Shown here piece by piece: positions 11,220 through 23,400 of a stretch of DNA of 64,000 nt (position 1 is the first letter of the stretch; each line of letters starts with the position of its first letter). The position numbers and the translations under genes are program-made. Source of the DNA: Rhexocercosporidium sp. MPI-PUGE-AT-0058 (lineage: Eukaryota; Ascomycota; Leotiomycetes; Helotiales); contig JAGTJL010000011.1 of the NCBI GenBank assembly GCA_020746875.1, positions 1,736,001-1,800,000 of the forward strand, given 5' to 3'. The notes under the pieces are model-generated. The model saw only the letters and a program-made list of their open reading frames with translations, did not search any database and was not told where the DNA came from.

Positions 11220-11960
11220 ATGCTTACAGAATTATGCTGATTAAAACCTCAACGTAAATCATGCTTCTAGCAGCCATCTTAATCATCTTTCTGCCCGCAG
11301 TACTCCTTGCAAGTCCTTCAGCGAATACATTCTGGTCCGATATGTTGTCCCGACATGCCACCCATCACGTAGCATAAGACATTCATCAGACCATGTTCAG
11401 CATGTGTGCAATCGGCCTGTCTAAGGCGGCTCAACTATGTCCTCCCCTCCTTCACTGCCACCCCGCCTTCCGTACAACCCAAGATATATGGCTCTAGATC
11501 GAGAAGGTATCTAGACGGAGAACGTCTCCATGCAAAATGGGAACTGTATGCCGCGGACTTTCTCCACACGACGAGTCTCGATCTTAGCGCGTCGATACTA
11601 GTAGCTTCGGTTGACTAGCGCCGGCTCGGCTGGCAAGCGTTGGAGACGGCTGATCTCGACTATTGGCGACGTGAACGGGGCCGCACATAAGTTAATTATG
11701 GCTTGATCCGAGCCGTCCATCGGCACGCTTCGGCTCGCTGTGCGGAGCCGGAGTGATCTGCTACACACACTGGGAGCCATCGTCACCCCCATGATATATA
11801 TTGAAGCCTGTGCAGCCTACCAAGCTTTGTGGGTAGAGGTGCAGCTGAGCTTTTTTGCCTTCGAGACGTACATAAGGATTACCCTGGCGACTACCTGTAT
11901 CCTTTATAATCCCTAGCTATCAAACAAGAACAAAGCTACACACACCAGTAACACAACACA
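11220..11960. other. Intergenic region upstream of the dioxygenase
   Basis: 740 bp without a gene. The part at 11620–11760 is unusually rich in CGGCT/AGCCG pentamers (at least six copies). A TATATA sits near 11795, about 165 bp before the dioxygenase ATG. The inverted repeat in this stretch is listed separately. Confidence 0.5.
11709..11737. promoter_or_regulatory. CGAGCCG...CGGCTCG inverted repeat, candidate Zn2Cys6 site
   Basis: Seven-base arms (11709–11715 and 11731–11737) are perfect inverted copies with a 15-bp spacer, 224 bp upstream of the dioxygenase ATG. The arms contain the same CGGCT/AGCCG core as the palindrome upstream of the hydrolase gene. Further CGGCT copies lie at 11622, 11627 and 11647 and an AGCCG at 11746. 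A common regulator is an inference. Confidence 0.4.
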
Positions 11961-13130
11961 ATGTCGACGACAGTCACCCAAACCATTCCGAAGACTATTC
12001 CAGGAACCACTTCTCTCAAAGTGGTTGGAATTGACAAGTCCATCTTCTCCGTTCCTATCTCAACTTCGTACGGGGACTTCCGCGACGACTTGCTTCGTGA
12101 TGGATTCGCCATTGTGAAGGGTGCTGTTCCCCGAGAGAATGCTGATAAGTACGCCGAAGACATGTACAAGTGGCTAGAGAACTTGTAAGTCGTACTTTAA
12201 CACGATGATGAGAGCTGCTTCGTTAGGGCTAACACGATGTCCACAGCGGTCTCGGCTTCAAGCGTGACGATCCGTCTACGTTCAACGAGGAGCACATGCC
12301 AATTATCACGGAGAAGGGCATGTGTCTTGGCTATGGTATTGCGCACGAGACTTTCACCTGGGCCATCCGCTCTGAGCCGGGTGTGATCGATGCGTTCGAG
12401 AAGGTCTACAAAGATGAGGACCTGATAGTATCTTTTGACTGTGTCAACTTCTCATTCCCGCGCCGGACGGACCTGAAGCCTAACAAGGCCTGGCCGCATC
12501 AGGACCAGGACCCGAAGAAGCCTGGTTTCAGATGTCTCCAGGGTCTCGTGAACCTTTTACCCAACGGGCCCGAGGACGGTGGCTTGATTGTGTGCAAGGG
12601 GGGTCACGTGGTCAGCGAGGACTTTCACAAGGTCTTCGAGAACGAACCGGACAAGATCTGGGCATGGCAAGTGACCGCAGTTGAGGAACCTCCAAGGAAC
12701 CATAGTCGCTAACTTCTCGATTAGGACTGAGGAGTGGTACGGCATCACCGACTCAGGAATGAAATGGCTCAAGGAGAGAGGTCTCAAGTGGGAGAAGGTC
12801 TGCGCAGACCCTGGAGACCTCATCATCTGGGACTCGCGTACACCGCACTACAACCTGCCGCCTACGTCCCAGAAGCCGCGCTTCTGTGCATACACCTGCT
12901 ACATGCCAGTCGAAAGTGCTACGCAAGAGGACCTGATCCGCAAGAAGGCCGCATTCGATAACTGCCAGAGCACGACACACTGGCCTAACGCGGCGCATGT
13001 CGGCGGTTTGCCGATTAACAGAGGCTGCGTTCCGGATCCGCACAATACCACGGTCCCGAGGAGTGGCAAGCCTTTCCTCAGCGAGAGGGCGTTCAAGTTA
13101 ACTGGTATTCCGTATATCAAGACTGAATAG
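11961..13130 (+). CDS. Phytanoyl-CoA dioxygenase (PhyH)-family Fe(II)/2OG enzyme
   Basis: Predicted exons 11961–12184, 12247–12666 and 12725–13130 give 349 residues. The first intron is GT–AG. The second must begin with GCAAGT: GT at 12671 puts the next exon out of frame, whereas GC at 12667 gives KIWAW joined to TEEWYGI in phase. The family uses Fe(II), 2-oxoglutarate and O2 to hydroxylate or oxidise small molecules. The facial triad is visible: HQD at about residues 159–161 and the distal His in IIWDSRTPHYN at about 256, followed by the 2OG-binding Arg in KPRFCAY. No signal or membrane segment, so cytosolic. Such fungal enzymes are common both in secondary metabolism and in catabolism; the substrate is unknown. 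It is co-oriented with the hydrolase and convergent with the zinc-cluster regulator. Confidence 0.9.
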
Positions 13131-13365
13131 GGCAAGTTCTGGTATCGGTTGGCTCGTACTTAGTTAAGCAGTTCAGATTTTGCTATTCTAAATAACAAAT
13201 GAGAAACTGTGTGCTTACCTCAATCAAACTTTTTTCAAGACCATGGTGGAGGACTTGCACGTGTGTTCTGTATTATCATGTGGGTTCCATTTTTGCTGCA
13301 AGTAGCATCGGACTATTTTCATATTCGTTCGAGGCATGGTCCATATGACAGCAGACAAATAATGA

Positions 13366-15540
13366 TTACTGTTGATGTGGCAGATCCAACAGTACTGCTA
13401 ACGAATCCCAATCAAGCAGCCCAGTGTTCAAGGTATTGTCGATAAAGCCTCCATCGAGACTGTCTCCAGAGTTCCACGCATACCTTTCCCAGTTCTGGTC
13501 CTCGGGGTCAGCAGAGTTCGCCACCTGTGGGCCTACGCTGGCTTCTCTGATGTTGTAACCGCTACCGTTGCTGTGTACTGATAAAGACGATGACGCCGTG
13601 GGTACTGGCATCTTTCCTGAACCCCCTCTAACCTTGTCTAAATGCTTTGTAACCTCTCTGTGTAGAGTCCAAAGCGAATCTTCGAGGCCAATTTCGTGCT
13701 CGCTGGGTGCGATCAATTGATTACAGATGCTCTGGATAGCGCTGGCTTGCATCTGTATTGATTTTCATGTCAACGATGGAACAGAAGGTATATTTGCTCT
13801 GCGGGAGACGCACCTCGAGATCTGCCCTTACAGATTGTGCAGTACGGTTTCTCAACAGCTGTACAGAGATGGCACATATTGCAACAAGTGGCGCGTGAAT
13901 GGACACTAACACCGAGGAGAAGTCATTGTCGTTCATGTAATTAAGGTTGTTGACGATGGCTCGTGCGGTAGTAGAGCAGATCATGAGACCTCGCTCTATC
14001 CGCAGTCGATATGGGGCGTGCTTGAAATTTGCATCAATCTCATCTTGGATCTCCTTTGCGCTAACAATTAAAGCATTACGATGCAGGAGAAATATTCTTA
14101 GAAAGACACGTCAGAAAGAATAATTTATCGGGTAAGGACGTTCCTACGTCTGATAGAACTGAAGCGCTAGGAAAGAAACAGCAGCTTGTATGGGGGGATC
14201 ACACAAGGAGAGCTCTGAAGGCCTGAGGATGTTAGTATGTTGGTCGAGGGCGACTGTAGACGCATGAATTACCTGATATCCGGGGGTAATTTTTCCGACC
14301 AGGTGAGCAATTGCTGATCAAGAACACCGATGAGACCAATCGTCTCTGTGATGACCTGCCCGATGGCCAAGTTGGCTGTCTCGTGCTCGTGTCGTGACTG
14401 GCGTAGTCTTTCTACAACTTGGTTTTGTAACCTTGCCAGGTCGACAACGGCTTGGAATACTCGTTCATGACCGCTCGCTGAGTGACTAGGCTCGCCCACT
14501 CGGTCGATCATGGTTGAAATAGTGATTGAATTGAAGTCAAAATTCCGAATCAGTCCAGGTCGTTCGAGCTCGACTGACAGGATTTTGTCTAGTATGTAGA
14601 GACATGCCCATATGCGACAACGTTGTCGTTCGAGTACGGTGGGAGTACTGGAGCGCTTGAAAGAGGCTGGTGGTCTGTTGATTCCCTGAGCGAGGGCCAC
14701 CGATATTCCAAGACCCAAAAGATGCCGAGCCATGACGGTCTGGTTGCAGCCCCTCGCAACGATTGCGGACAGAAGCATGATGACCACTGCCTCCAAGGAA
14801 TCTGACATCATCATCGAACCGAGATTCTCCACGACATGCTTCAAACACTGATACATGAGTCTGCGCTGGCCATGATTCGTGCATGTACTTGACGCTGCCA
14901 AAAGCAAGCAGTGTACAGTTGTGATCAGACCAATTCTCTCACCCGCGACAGCTTTGTCGACGTAATAAGTCGCATCTTGTCGTACGTCGTCGTGTGCTCC
15001 GATTCCGCAGATTGGAAATATCAAGTTGACAGTAGACAAAAAGCGATGTATGGAGGCTCCCTGAATGCGGAACTGCTCCAGGATCAGTTCTGGAGATATT
15101 TGCGATGTACTCAAGAGGCTTCTGTTGAAGGAAGCCAAGATGTCTTTGTACTTGTATACGACGCGCCGAGGATGGCCGATCCGAGCAAAGGCAAGATCGA
15201 GCCACTGAGTTAGAATATCGACACTGCTGCCAGCGGCGAAGCCAGGTATGGCCGCCAGGTGAATCTCAGGTCGTAAAGAGCTCTGCGGACTAGCATGACC
15301 ATGACCTACATACGACGGAGGAGGAGAGCCTCTTCTTGAGTCAGCCTGTGCTTCCCGTCGTTGCACAGCGGTGAAAGGCTGCCGCGGATTCTGTGTGACA
15401 CACACTGTTCCTGCCACGGCGCAGTTCGTGCAATCGGGCTGCCGTTCATCACACCGCACCTTTCTGCTCCGGCATCGATTGCATGCAAAGGTAAGCCGTT
15501 TCCGCTTCCTCCGGGCGTCAGAGCTCATCCCGTCAGGCAT
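13366..15540 (-). CDS. Zn2Cys6 (Gal4-type) transcription factor with fungal MHR domain
   Basis: Four exons on the minus strand, 15540–14273, 14222–14148, 14096–13814 and 13752–13366, are all in phase and give 670 residues. The N-terminal binuclear zinc cluster occupies residues 20–47 (FACNRCRSRKVRC through CTNCAVAGTVC, spacing C2C6C6C2C6C) and is preceded by a basic patch RRKRKR that may act as a nuclear signal. The middle (about residues 100–480) resembles the fungal-specific transcription factor domain, with WLDLAFARIG, IFPICGIGAHD and RRCRIWACLYILDKILS. The C-terminal exon has a Ser-rich stretch and an acidic, Leu-containing tail (LLDWDSLAVLLDL) that could be an activation region. It probably acts in the nucleus on CGG-containing sites, and its position makes the neighbouring dioxygenase and hydrolase genes likely targets. 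Confidence 0.9.
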
Positions 15541-15559
15541 GATGGCTGATATAGTTGGC

Positions 15560-15606
15560 TTGTATGTATGTATGTATGTATGTAGGTATATATATATATA
15601 TATATG
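15560..15606. repeat. TATG/TA microsatellite
   Basis: Five tandem TATG copies run into about eight TA dinucleotides, immediately 5' of the regulator gene. Simple sequence repeat, probably in its 5' UTR or promoter. Confidence 0.9.
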
Positions 15607-17087
15607 TGTATTTCAAGAAGCCGAGCCCCGGTCAAGATGTAAAAGTGTAATAGAGTCATCGGTCGAGAGACTGTATGCATTGTGGGTGTACTGTAATTCC
15701 CATCTCTGTAATCGAATTCCCTGTCTTTGTAAATTGTCACCCCGCACTTCCGTGCACCCCCCACTTCCCGTCATGAACATCCATCAATCCATTTGCGGAC
15801 TCGGACGGGGCATCCGTTGACGACGACCGTGATATTTAAGAAGCTAACTAATATAATAGCTAATGTTCTAAATAAGCTAATTTAAAAGGTTTTAGGTTTT
15901 TACTTTTTAATAAATAAGCTGCTCTTTTACTTTCTAAAGCTTAAGAACCTTTTACCTTTTTAAGTATTCTTTTATATCTTAAAAACTAAAGCTTACTTTT
16001 ACTTTTAAATTAAAGAATCGTTAAAAGGAATTAACTTTTTAAAATATTATACAGGGCTACATAATATCAATAGTGGACAAGAGTTAAACAAGCCCAAGAC
16101 CCAGACCTCCTGTGATCTTAATATACGGCTTTAAGCATAAAGACGTTACGGAACTTGTAACGTGGCTGAGAGTAGAGCTCACACCAGTACGCTATCGGAG
16201 CCAAAAGACTAGAGTATTCAGCCTTAAGGCAGAATACGCTCTACTTGGTACATATACCAATTAAGGAAATAGAATGCCAGCATACACGTGACAGAACTAT
16301 TAAACTGCGTTCGATTAGACTTTCTTCCTATTTTATCGCATTGTTACGAAAATATTTGGCAGAACTGGAGTTATCCGTTGCGCTGCTGTCAGGGTTGACT
16401 TCTCGCTTCAGGCTGTGATCCAAGCGCGACAGGCTGTGGCTTCAGGGACCAACAGTGGTCACAGCGTGATCACGTGCGTAGAGTCAACCCTGGCAGCAGC
16501 GGAACGGATAATAGGTGTAGTTAGATAACTTAGCGTAGGACAAAAACGATGAAGTATCGGAAATATTTTAGAAACGGCTTCGAAGGAGAAATGTATACGA
16601 ACTTGCAGCTTTCTTTATAAAGCAGAGACTCGAGAGAAAAGTAATGTTTAAGTTATTTTTAATTATCGGTGGATATAACATCTTATATAAGGTTTAAGTT
16701 AAAGGAATAGTATTAGATGTTTATATCCGGCTATTATACCCCGATTAAGTTCAGTTTCTAATTAAAAAGACTTTACGAGAAAGTGTTATAATAAGATATA
16801 TTAAATAATCTTGACGGCAGAGCTTGTCACTTTGGTACGCGTAGTGAGAATCCGGAGTCAGGGCCCGGAGGTAGAGACTCGCAATGGAAACAGAATGCGA
16901 ACCGACCAAGCGAGGTGGTTGGCTGCGCAGTGCTTGGTGGATGGGGATGTTATTGAAGGCCATAAATACGCAGGCAATTCAGGGACTGTATACTGGACGA
17001 TGAACTACATTTCAGCGTGAGTTACTATATGCAAGGCAGACGAACAATTGAGATAGCGTAGATAGCACTAGGTCTAAACAGTTCCAT
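15607..17087. other. Gene-free AT-rich block
   Basis: Composition drops abruptly near 15835 into DNA made largely of TTAA/CTTTT words (to about 16060) and again at 16600–16810, with no open frame of note. This is typical of RIP-degraded repeats in ascomycetes. The MITE-like element inside is listed separately. From 16810 the composition recovers. Confidence 0.55.
16374..16508. mobile_element. MITE-like element with about 33-bp TIRs and TA duplication
   Basis: The left end (TCCGTTGCGCTGCTGTCAGG, continuing GTTGACT) and the inverted right end (TCCGTTCCGCTGCTGCCAGG, continuing GTTGACT) match at about 30 of 33 positions. TA flanks both ends (16372–16373 and 16509–16510), the target duplication of Tc1/mariner-type elements. 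The 135-bp element has no coding capacity. It is GC-rich relative to the AT-rich DNA around it, so it may have arrived after that DNA decayed or escaped the process. Confidence 0.65.
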
Positions 17088-18806
17088 TCAAATTGTTCGA
17101 ATTACATTCATGGCCATTTCTGTGGCCGTCGCCCAAACTTGCAAGGTGTGCCCTTCGGAGCAACGCGTCCAACCTGCATCGAGGTAGCTGTTATCATCAG
17201 GTACTGGTATTATTTTTACCTTTACGGCGCAGCGAGGTGATCCACTCTGTTCCAAATTGTCGCTAGGAGCGAATGCAATGTGCGCAAAATCTGTACACCT
17301 CTCAACGGGGTCAACCCCCAATCGGCAACACCCGAGCGCTTGCTGCGATTTATCAAGATATTTAATGATAAGACCTCGACAGAAATCTGTCTGGCTATCA
17401 CGAAATACCCAGATACAACCAACGTTTTTCAGCAGAGCTGATGCGTAACAGCCGTCCGGTAACTGGGAAAGCCCCACCGGGGGTGAAGGAGAAAGCTCAG
17501 AGCACCTATTGCCCTTAGGAACCATCCGTAAGACGAAAAGAGGGTTGTATTCTTGAATGGCATATACCAGAACTGAACGGTTAGAAGTATGTACGGCGTA
17601 GTCCTTGACTGTCCCGTCATGATAAGACCCCACAGTGAAGTCTCCTCGACGAGGCGTACGAATCTTTTTACTGCTTAGCTGTGCTATTTGTGTGACCGGG
17701 CTATAACTCACTAGATAAGAAAAGTTGTTTGGCAGAAGCTGACCCTTAGAATTAACCTTGAGTCGAACTCCAAAGGCAGATATCTTGTCTGCTGGCGGAT
17801 TTGGCACATACACCCATCTAATACAATGATGGATCGATGGTGAGAGTCGCGCAAAAGTTGCTTCTGCGAAAGGCGCAGCTTGAGTATGGGCATGCATTGC
17901 ATGTGTATAATATTCAGTCATGAAAAAGGTGATCCCTGAACAAGATGCCAGGTCGATAATCGCAAGACGGGCATCAGGTGCCTGGGCCTGGGCCGAGGCG
18001 GGAAAGCGAAAACAAGTCAAGTTGACAAGATTCGGTATGTCCGTGATTTGGAGTCGTCCTGGTCTAACGACTGGTGCAAGGCGACTAACACCAAACTTAA
18101 TAGCACCGTTAGGAAAACTTGCACCGCAGGGAGAGAGATGTGTTTGACTGACCTGGAACTTGATACTTAGGCTTTGATTGGATCTGATAGTTGTGTAGAC
18201 GATAAAATCAGAACGAGGCTGGTGTGCTAAGGATTTCAGCCTCTCAATGCACATGATGCCCCTTGAATCAATCGTTAATTCAATGAGAGAATTTGAATTG
18301 CCTTTGCTGTGATCGGACGGCTCCCGCGGCGCCAGATCTCAACCTGATGCAGAGGTATTGATATTGATACATCAAAGTCTGTGGGTGAGAGGAAGTCGAC
18401 CAGTTCAAGGACTGCGGCGAAACGCAAGCAAGTCATGTTGCCTCATAAAAGTTCATATAATGGTGGTAATCTCGCTGGGAAGTTCTCTCAACCTTTTGAG
18501 GTTGTAGATATCTGCTGCAAGACGGCTGGCGCGGTCCGTTTCTGGCCTTGGAGGGAGGAGTAGAGCCGGGCTTCCAGGCCATGGATATCTCCCAACTGAA
18601 GTGGACCAGAGTCGGTGGATTTTGTCCGGGTGAGTTGCCCGTTTCATGTATAGATTGAAATAATCTACGTGAATTGTAGCGGTCTCTCCGGGTGATGCGC
18701 ACCTGTTGCATCGAGGGAACCGGCAAAAAAGACGATTTTGATGAACTTTTCCGTAACCTCCCATAGGAAAGTTGAAAGCGTCTAGAACTATGCAACAGGC
18801 CCCCAA
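17088..18806 (-). pseudogene. Uncharacterised fungal-specific family protein, frame-broken
   Basis: Three consecutive pieces of one family lie in different frames. The N-terminal piece (18806–about 18445) contains a Cys-rich CRFPRCNRCAS segment, VDYFNLYM, a WRYPW-like segment (GRYPWPGSPALLLPP) and LRELPSEI. The middle piece (about 18440–18290) reads LRFAAVLELVDFLSPTDFD and SIPLHQVEIWRRGS. The C-terminal piece starts with LTIDSRGIMCIERLKS and continues as a 388-codon open frame from the ATG at 18254 to 17088, including RLAIIDLASCSGITFF and IRWVYVPNP. Going from piece 1 to 2 needs a 1-base shift next to a TGA; piece 2 to 3 needs another shift. No plausible introns restore the frame, and no ATG starts piece 1. 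I recall this architecture from fungal proteins of unknown function. The 388-residue part could still be expressed alone. Confidence 0.6.
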
Positions 18807-20469
18807 AGCTTCTTCGGTATGGAGGACTTTATATCGCCATAATCAGTTATGAACTCATGAGGAATATGGCAGAGAACGAAGTACACAGGCGGGCAACTAG
18901 ACGATCGTCAACATGGAAATAAAAACCACAAGCACCACACTGAGGATGAGTGCGCACATGGCGAAGTTCGTCCTGTCCTTCAGTAGCAGGTGACTTCGGG
19001 GACCTGGACTAGGACCGGGACATCGTGCCCTCCTGGTTGGTTATCAGTAAGGGTTGGAATGGGATGCCACGATTTCGGCACCTACAGGCAACTTGTTGAT
19101 ATAGAGGCTGTGAGGTGATGTGAGGTGAAGTGAGTTGAGGTAAGTTGAGTTAAGGTCAGGTGAGGAAAAGTGTATACACATGAGCAATGGTTAGTCAGCG
19201 GCGAAGACATACTTGGAGGATCTGCCCCGTTCAGCTCGTGCAATCTTTCATTGACACCGCTGAGAGAAGGCATGAGAATGACTGGCTAAGGGAATGTATA
19301 TATATGGGACTGGAAGTTTAAGTTCATTCATTCATTCTATGGGATGCTTACGGATTATTCCCGTCACGGGTAATTCTATTCTATCTATCCTCCCTTCAAG
19401 CCATATGTTGAGGGCGGGGCGCGGAATATCTGTTAGAGACAAGCCAGTAACGTGTGCAAGGAGCATTATATCTTCGATGCTTCGAGCATTCTGATTTGAG
19501 AGCCGGCCTACCTGCCTACCTACCTACCTAGATATATATCTATCTACTCATTCAAATCTCGACGAAACTGGAGACTGACTGACTGACTGACTGCTTGCTT
19601 GCTTGCTTAGCTGGCTAAGAACGTGACATCCCGGAGATCTACCGCGAATGGGGGATCATGTGATGCTTCACCGCCTTCCTAAAAAAGCAGCCTCAACCTC
19701 ATTGTGCCACATCGCGATCACGTCCAGCTTCAACGGACAGCACTTACTTGTTGATTGCTTTACGAAACTGCAACTTGCCTGCTCTTGGATGGAAGTCCTC
19801 CCTTCTCATGGAAGCTTCTCTGAAACAGAAGTCTGAGATTCTCTCAATGTAAGTCAATTTATTGCTTCGGCCCTCCCTTATGTCCTGCTTCTTTTGAAGA
19901 AATAGCCTTCGTAACTGTATCCTAGTCTCATTCAGTATCAACCTTTACCTGGGAAGTAATTACGTTCTGGCCTTCGAGACTAGTGAAAGGGCCCTCATCT
20001 CGCAAGACTTTGATTGTGACCGCAATTACTTGTCACATTCACTTGCATCAATCACATATCCGCTTCTGGCACAATTCCCCCTCCATTGTCCTTTTTCTCT
20101 CGCTCTCCTCTTCGTCGTCTCTTCTCACTCAACATCTTCAGCTTTCCTGCTTATCTACTTACTTCTCTCTTGTCACACAACTGCAAGTAGATCCGTCATA
20201 CTCTTAATACTGACGGCTTCTTATAGTAGATCTGCCATTGTGCTTGATCTAGGGAGTCTGTTTGCACTGCCGTGCCTTTTCCAGGCTTGGCCAACAAACT
20301 CTAAACACCTTCCTACGAGTCGAACATCATCGTCTCAAGTCTGCGACATACATACATACACCCAGTCAAAACATCCCACCTTCAACTCCTCCCCTCGAAG
20401 GTATCTCGAGGTCACTGCCTACAAGATCACCATTGCATCGTTGCCATCAATCTCTCAGTACTTGCCAAT
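18807..20469. other. Intergenic region with simple repeats, upstream of the RdRP gene
   Basis: 1.7 kb with no supported gene. It holds a degenerate GTGAGGTGA-type tandem tract (about 19104–19166), a (CTAC)n run at about 19511–19530, and (GACT)n followed by (GCTT)n at 19573–19608. The last 400 bp are CT-rich, as in many fungal promoters and 5' UTRs, and presumably drive the polymerase gene. Confidence 0.5.
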
Positions 20470-23400
20470 ATGATACAAGGCTACAGAGGACCTAGGGTGG
20501 ACCATACCCAGGTCGTCAGACCGTCTCGCAGTTCAAGTCCTCGTTTTGCACACCTTCAAGGACCTTTGCTGAAGCCCGACTACGATTGGCAGAAGTGGGA
20601 TGAGTTGAGCATCAAACTAAGAGGTGTTCGTCCTCACGAGACTACCTATAATCTCTGGCGAATTTTCCGTAGATTTGGGGAAATCTGCTTCATCGAGATC
20701 TTCGAAAGTAGAGATGGCGGTGTCAGAGATGGCAATGCTAAGATCAAGTTCTCACCTCCGCCAAGCTCACCTTTCTGGAAAAATGGAACTCAAAATATCG
20801 ACGACGAAGAAAATTCTGGCGCAAGCTACATCGTCCAAGTCAGTCTTTGGGACGATAGGAGACAAGGCCTAACAATCAAAAGTCCCGTCAAGAATACCAA
20901 GTTCTACCAGCCAAGAATGAAGATGATGGCTTCGGCCATCCACTTCGGCCTCATGGTTGATCCCGCCTCAATGATGCCTCTGCATACTATCAAGCCAAAC
21001 GCGTCCGAGAAAAATGGCACTGCCTTGGTTGTGGATCTCGTCAGACGTCGCATTGTGGCAAACTTCACGGCCAAATTTGAGAACCCTGGATATGTCCCTA
21101 ATTACGACCGCAACAACCAATACATGTTTCATATCCCGTTTGACCAGTTGACCAAGATTCGAAGACTAGACATCAATGATGTGGCCTTTGCCTTAATCAT
21201 CTCTGTCGACTCACCTCCGCTCTACTATCGGAAGAGACAGGATGAATTGGCGGGTCATTCCAAGGAGAATTCGCAGTGGAGTGAATGGGATACTTGGTAC
21301 CGCCAGACTGACATCGTCTACGACCCCTACATCCTTCAAAGAGAAACAATCGCTCTTCATAAAGACCGCCCTGTCATTGATATAGGTATGTCCTTGCACG
21401 TTTCAATCGAATTCACGCTAATGGTTTAGGTCGCTGGACTACCTACCTCTTCGAGTTTGCTCATGCTAACAACACAGCTGCCCTATACGCTGAGATCAAA
21501 CAGGCTCTTCAAGATTTCAACATTGAGATTGTGTCAATTCCGGCTCTGACCAAGATCCCATCTCATGCTGCTGACCTCTGGTCCCTGATAGATCCCCCAA
21601 ATCTGCAGAACGCCTCTGCTGATCTCGCATTCCTACAAGGCAACGATGGGACGTTCACTTTGCCTTGGGAAGTTCGATATCAGCTGGAAGTCTGCATTTC
21701 TCGCGAAATCATCAACGAATATAATGTCAACAAAGCATTTGTAAAGAAGCTTGCGGACGTTGCTGCTCAGGATCCGATCAAAGCCAGAAATATTCTCGAG
21801 TATGTTGCCACTTTAGAAAACCGTATCTATGAGCCATTGTCCATCTTCGAGGATCCGCTTGCTCTAGCTTTCACAACCAAGACAGAAATTCCTCACTACT
21901 GCGCATACTCACGTAAGGCCACAATTACTCCATCCACCATGTATCTCAGCTCCCCTACGGTCGAAACTACCAACAGAGTCCTCCGCCATTATTCGAGAGA
22001 AAACAAAGATGGCCGATTTCTTCGGGTGCAATTCACAGATGAAATGGCCGAAGTGAGTATTCCCTTCTTCTCGTGCCTCATCGTACTGATTAGCTGCAGG
22101 GAAAAATAAACTCCTGTGCCGACAAGCAGAGAAATGACGAGCTCTTTACTCGAGTCTATAGAACTCTCTATAATGGCATTCAGATTGGAGATCGCCACTT
22201 TGAGTTTCTCGCCTTTGGAAATTCCCAGTTCCGAGAAAATGGCGCTTACTTCTTCTGCCCAACCGACCATTTGTCCTGTGAAGATATTCGCAAGTGGATG
22301 GGTTCTTTCGATCATATCCCAGTCGTTGCTAAGTATGCTGCCAGACTTGGCCAGTGTTTCTCCACGACTCGAGCAATCAATGGTCTTTCTGCTCCGGATA
22401 TCGTTAGGCTCGCTGACGTCGAAAAAAATGGCTACTGCTTTACGGATGGCGTTGGTAAAATCAGTCCCTTTTTGGCTCAGATGATTGCTGCAGAATTACA
22501 GCTCCGCACCACTACTGCTCCATCAGCGTTCCAGTTTCGCCTTGGTGGTTGCAAGGGCATCTTGGTTGTTTGGCCAGATGCGAAAGAGAAGGAGGTTCAT
22601 ATCCGCAAGAGCCAACAGAAATTTACAGCCACCTACAATGGTCTGGAGATCATTCGATGCGCTCGTTTCTCTTGTGCCTCTCTCAATCGACAGACAATCA
22701 CGATTTTGTCCTCCCTTGGAGTACCCGATGAAGTGTTCCTCGGAATGCTTACGGACCAACTCGCTAATTACCAGACTGCCATGAGCAACGACGATTTGGC
22801 GGTTAGCTTGTTGCTGCGATACATCGACGACAACCAAATGACCATCAATATTGCTACCATGATCAGGAATGGTTTCATGGCCCAGAGAGATCCTTTTGTG
22901 CTCTCACTCCTTCATCTGTGGAGATCATGGTCCATCAAGCTACTGAAGGAGAAAGCAAAGATCATGGTCGAGAAAGGTGCATTTGTTCTTGGCTGTGTCG
23001 ACGAGACAAATACTCTTCGAGGTTACACCCACCCCAAAGCCATGTATGGTCAACAGATCGCTGAAGATGAGCTACCTCAGATCTTCATCCAGGTCCCAGA
23101 CAAGACGCATCCTAAACGATTCAACGTAATTGAAGGAATCTGCTTGGTTGGTCGCAATCCATCTCTCCATCCTGGCGATCTCAGAGTAGTTGAAGCTGTC
23201 AACGTTCCAGCTCTCCATCATCTACAAGATGTCGTTGTATTTCCGTTGCAAGGAGACCGTGACATCCCCAGCATGTGCTCTGGGGGTGACCTTGACGGTG
23301 ATGACTTCTTTGTGATCTGGGATAAGGACCTTCGACCGCGAGAATGGAACTGCGAACCCATGAACTATTCTGCACCAAGGCCAAAGGTCCATAACCGACC

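Noticed and set aside
15560..15606. TATG/TA array considered as a regulatory element
   Set aside because: Ordinary microsatellite; nothing ties it to regulation.
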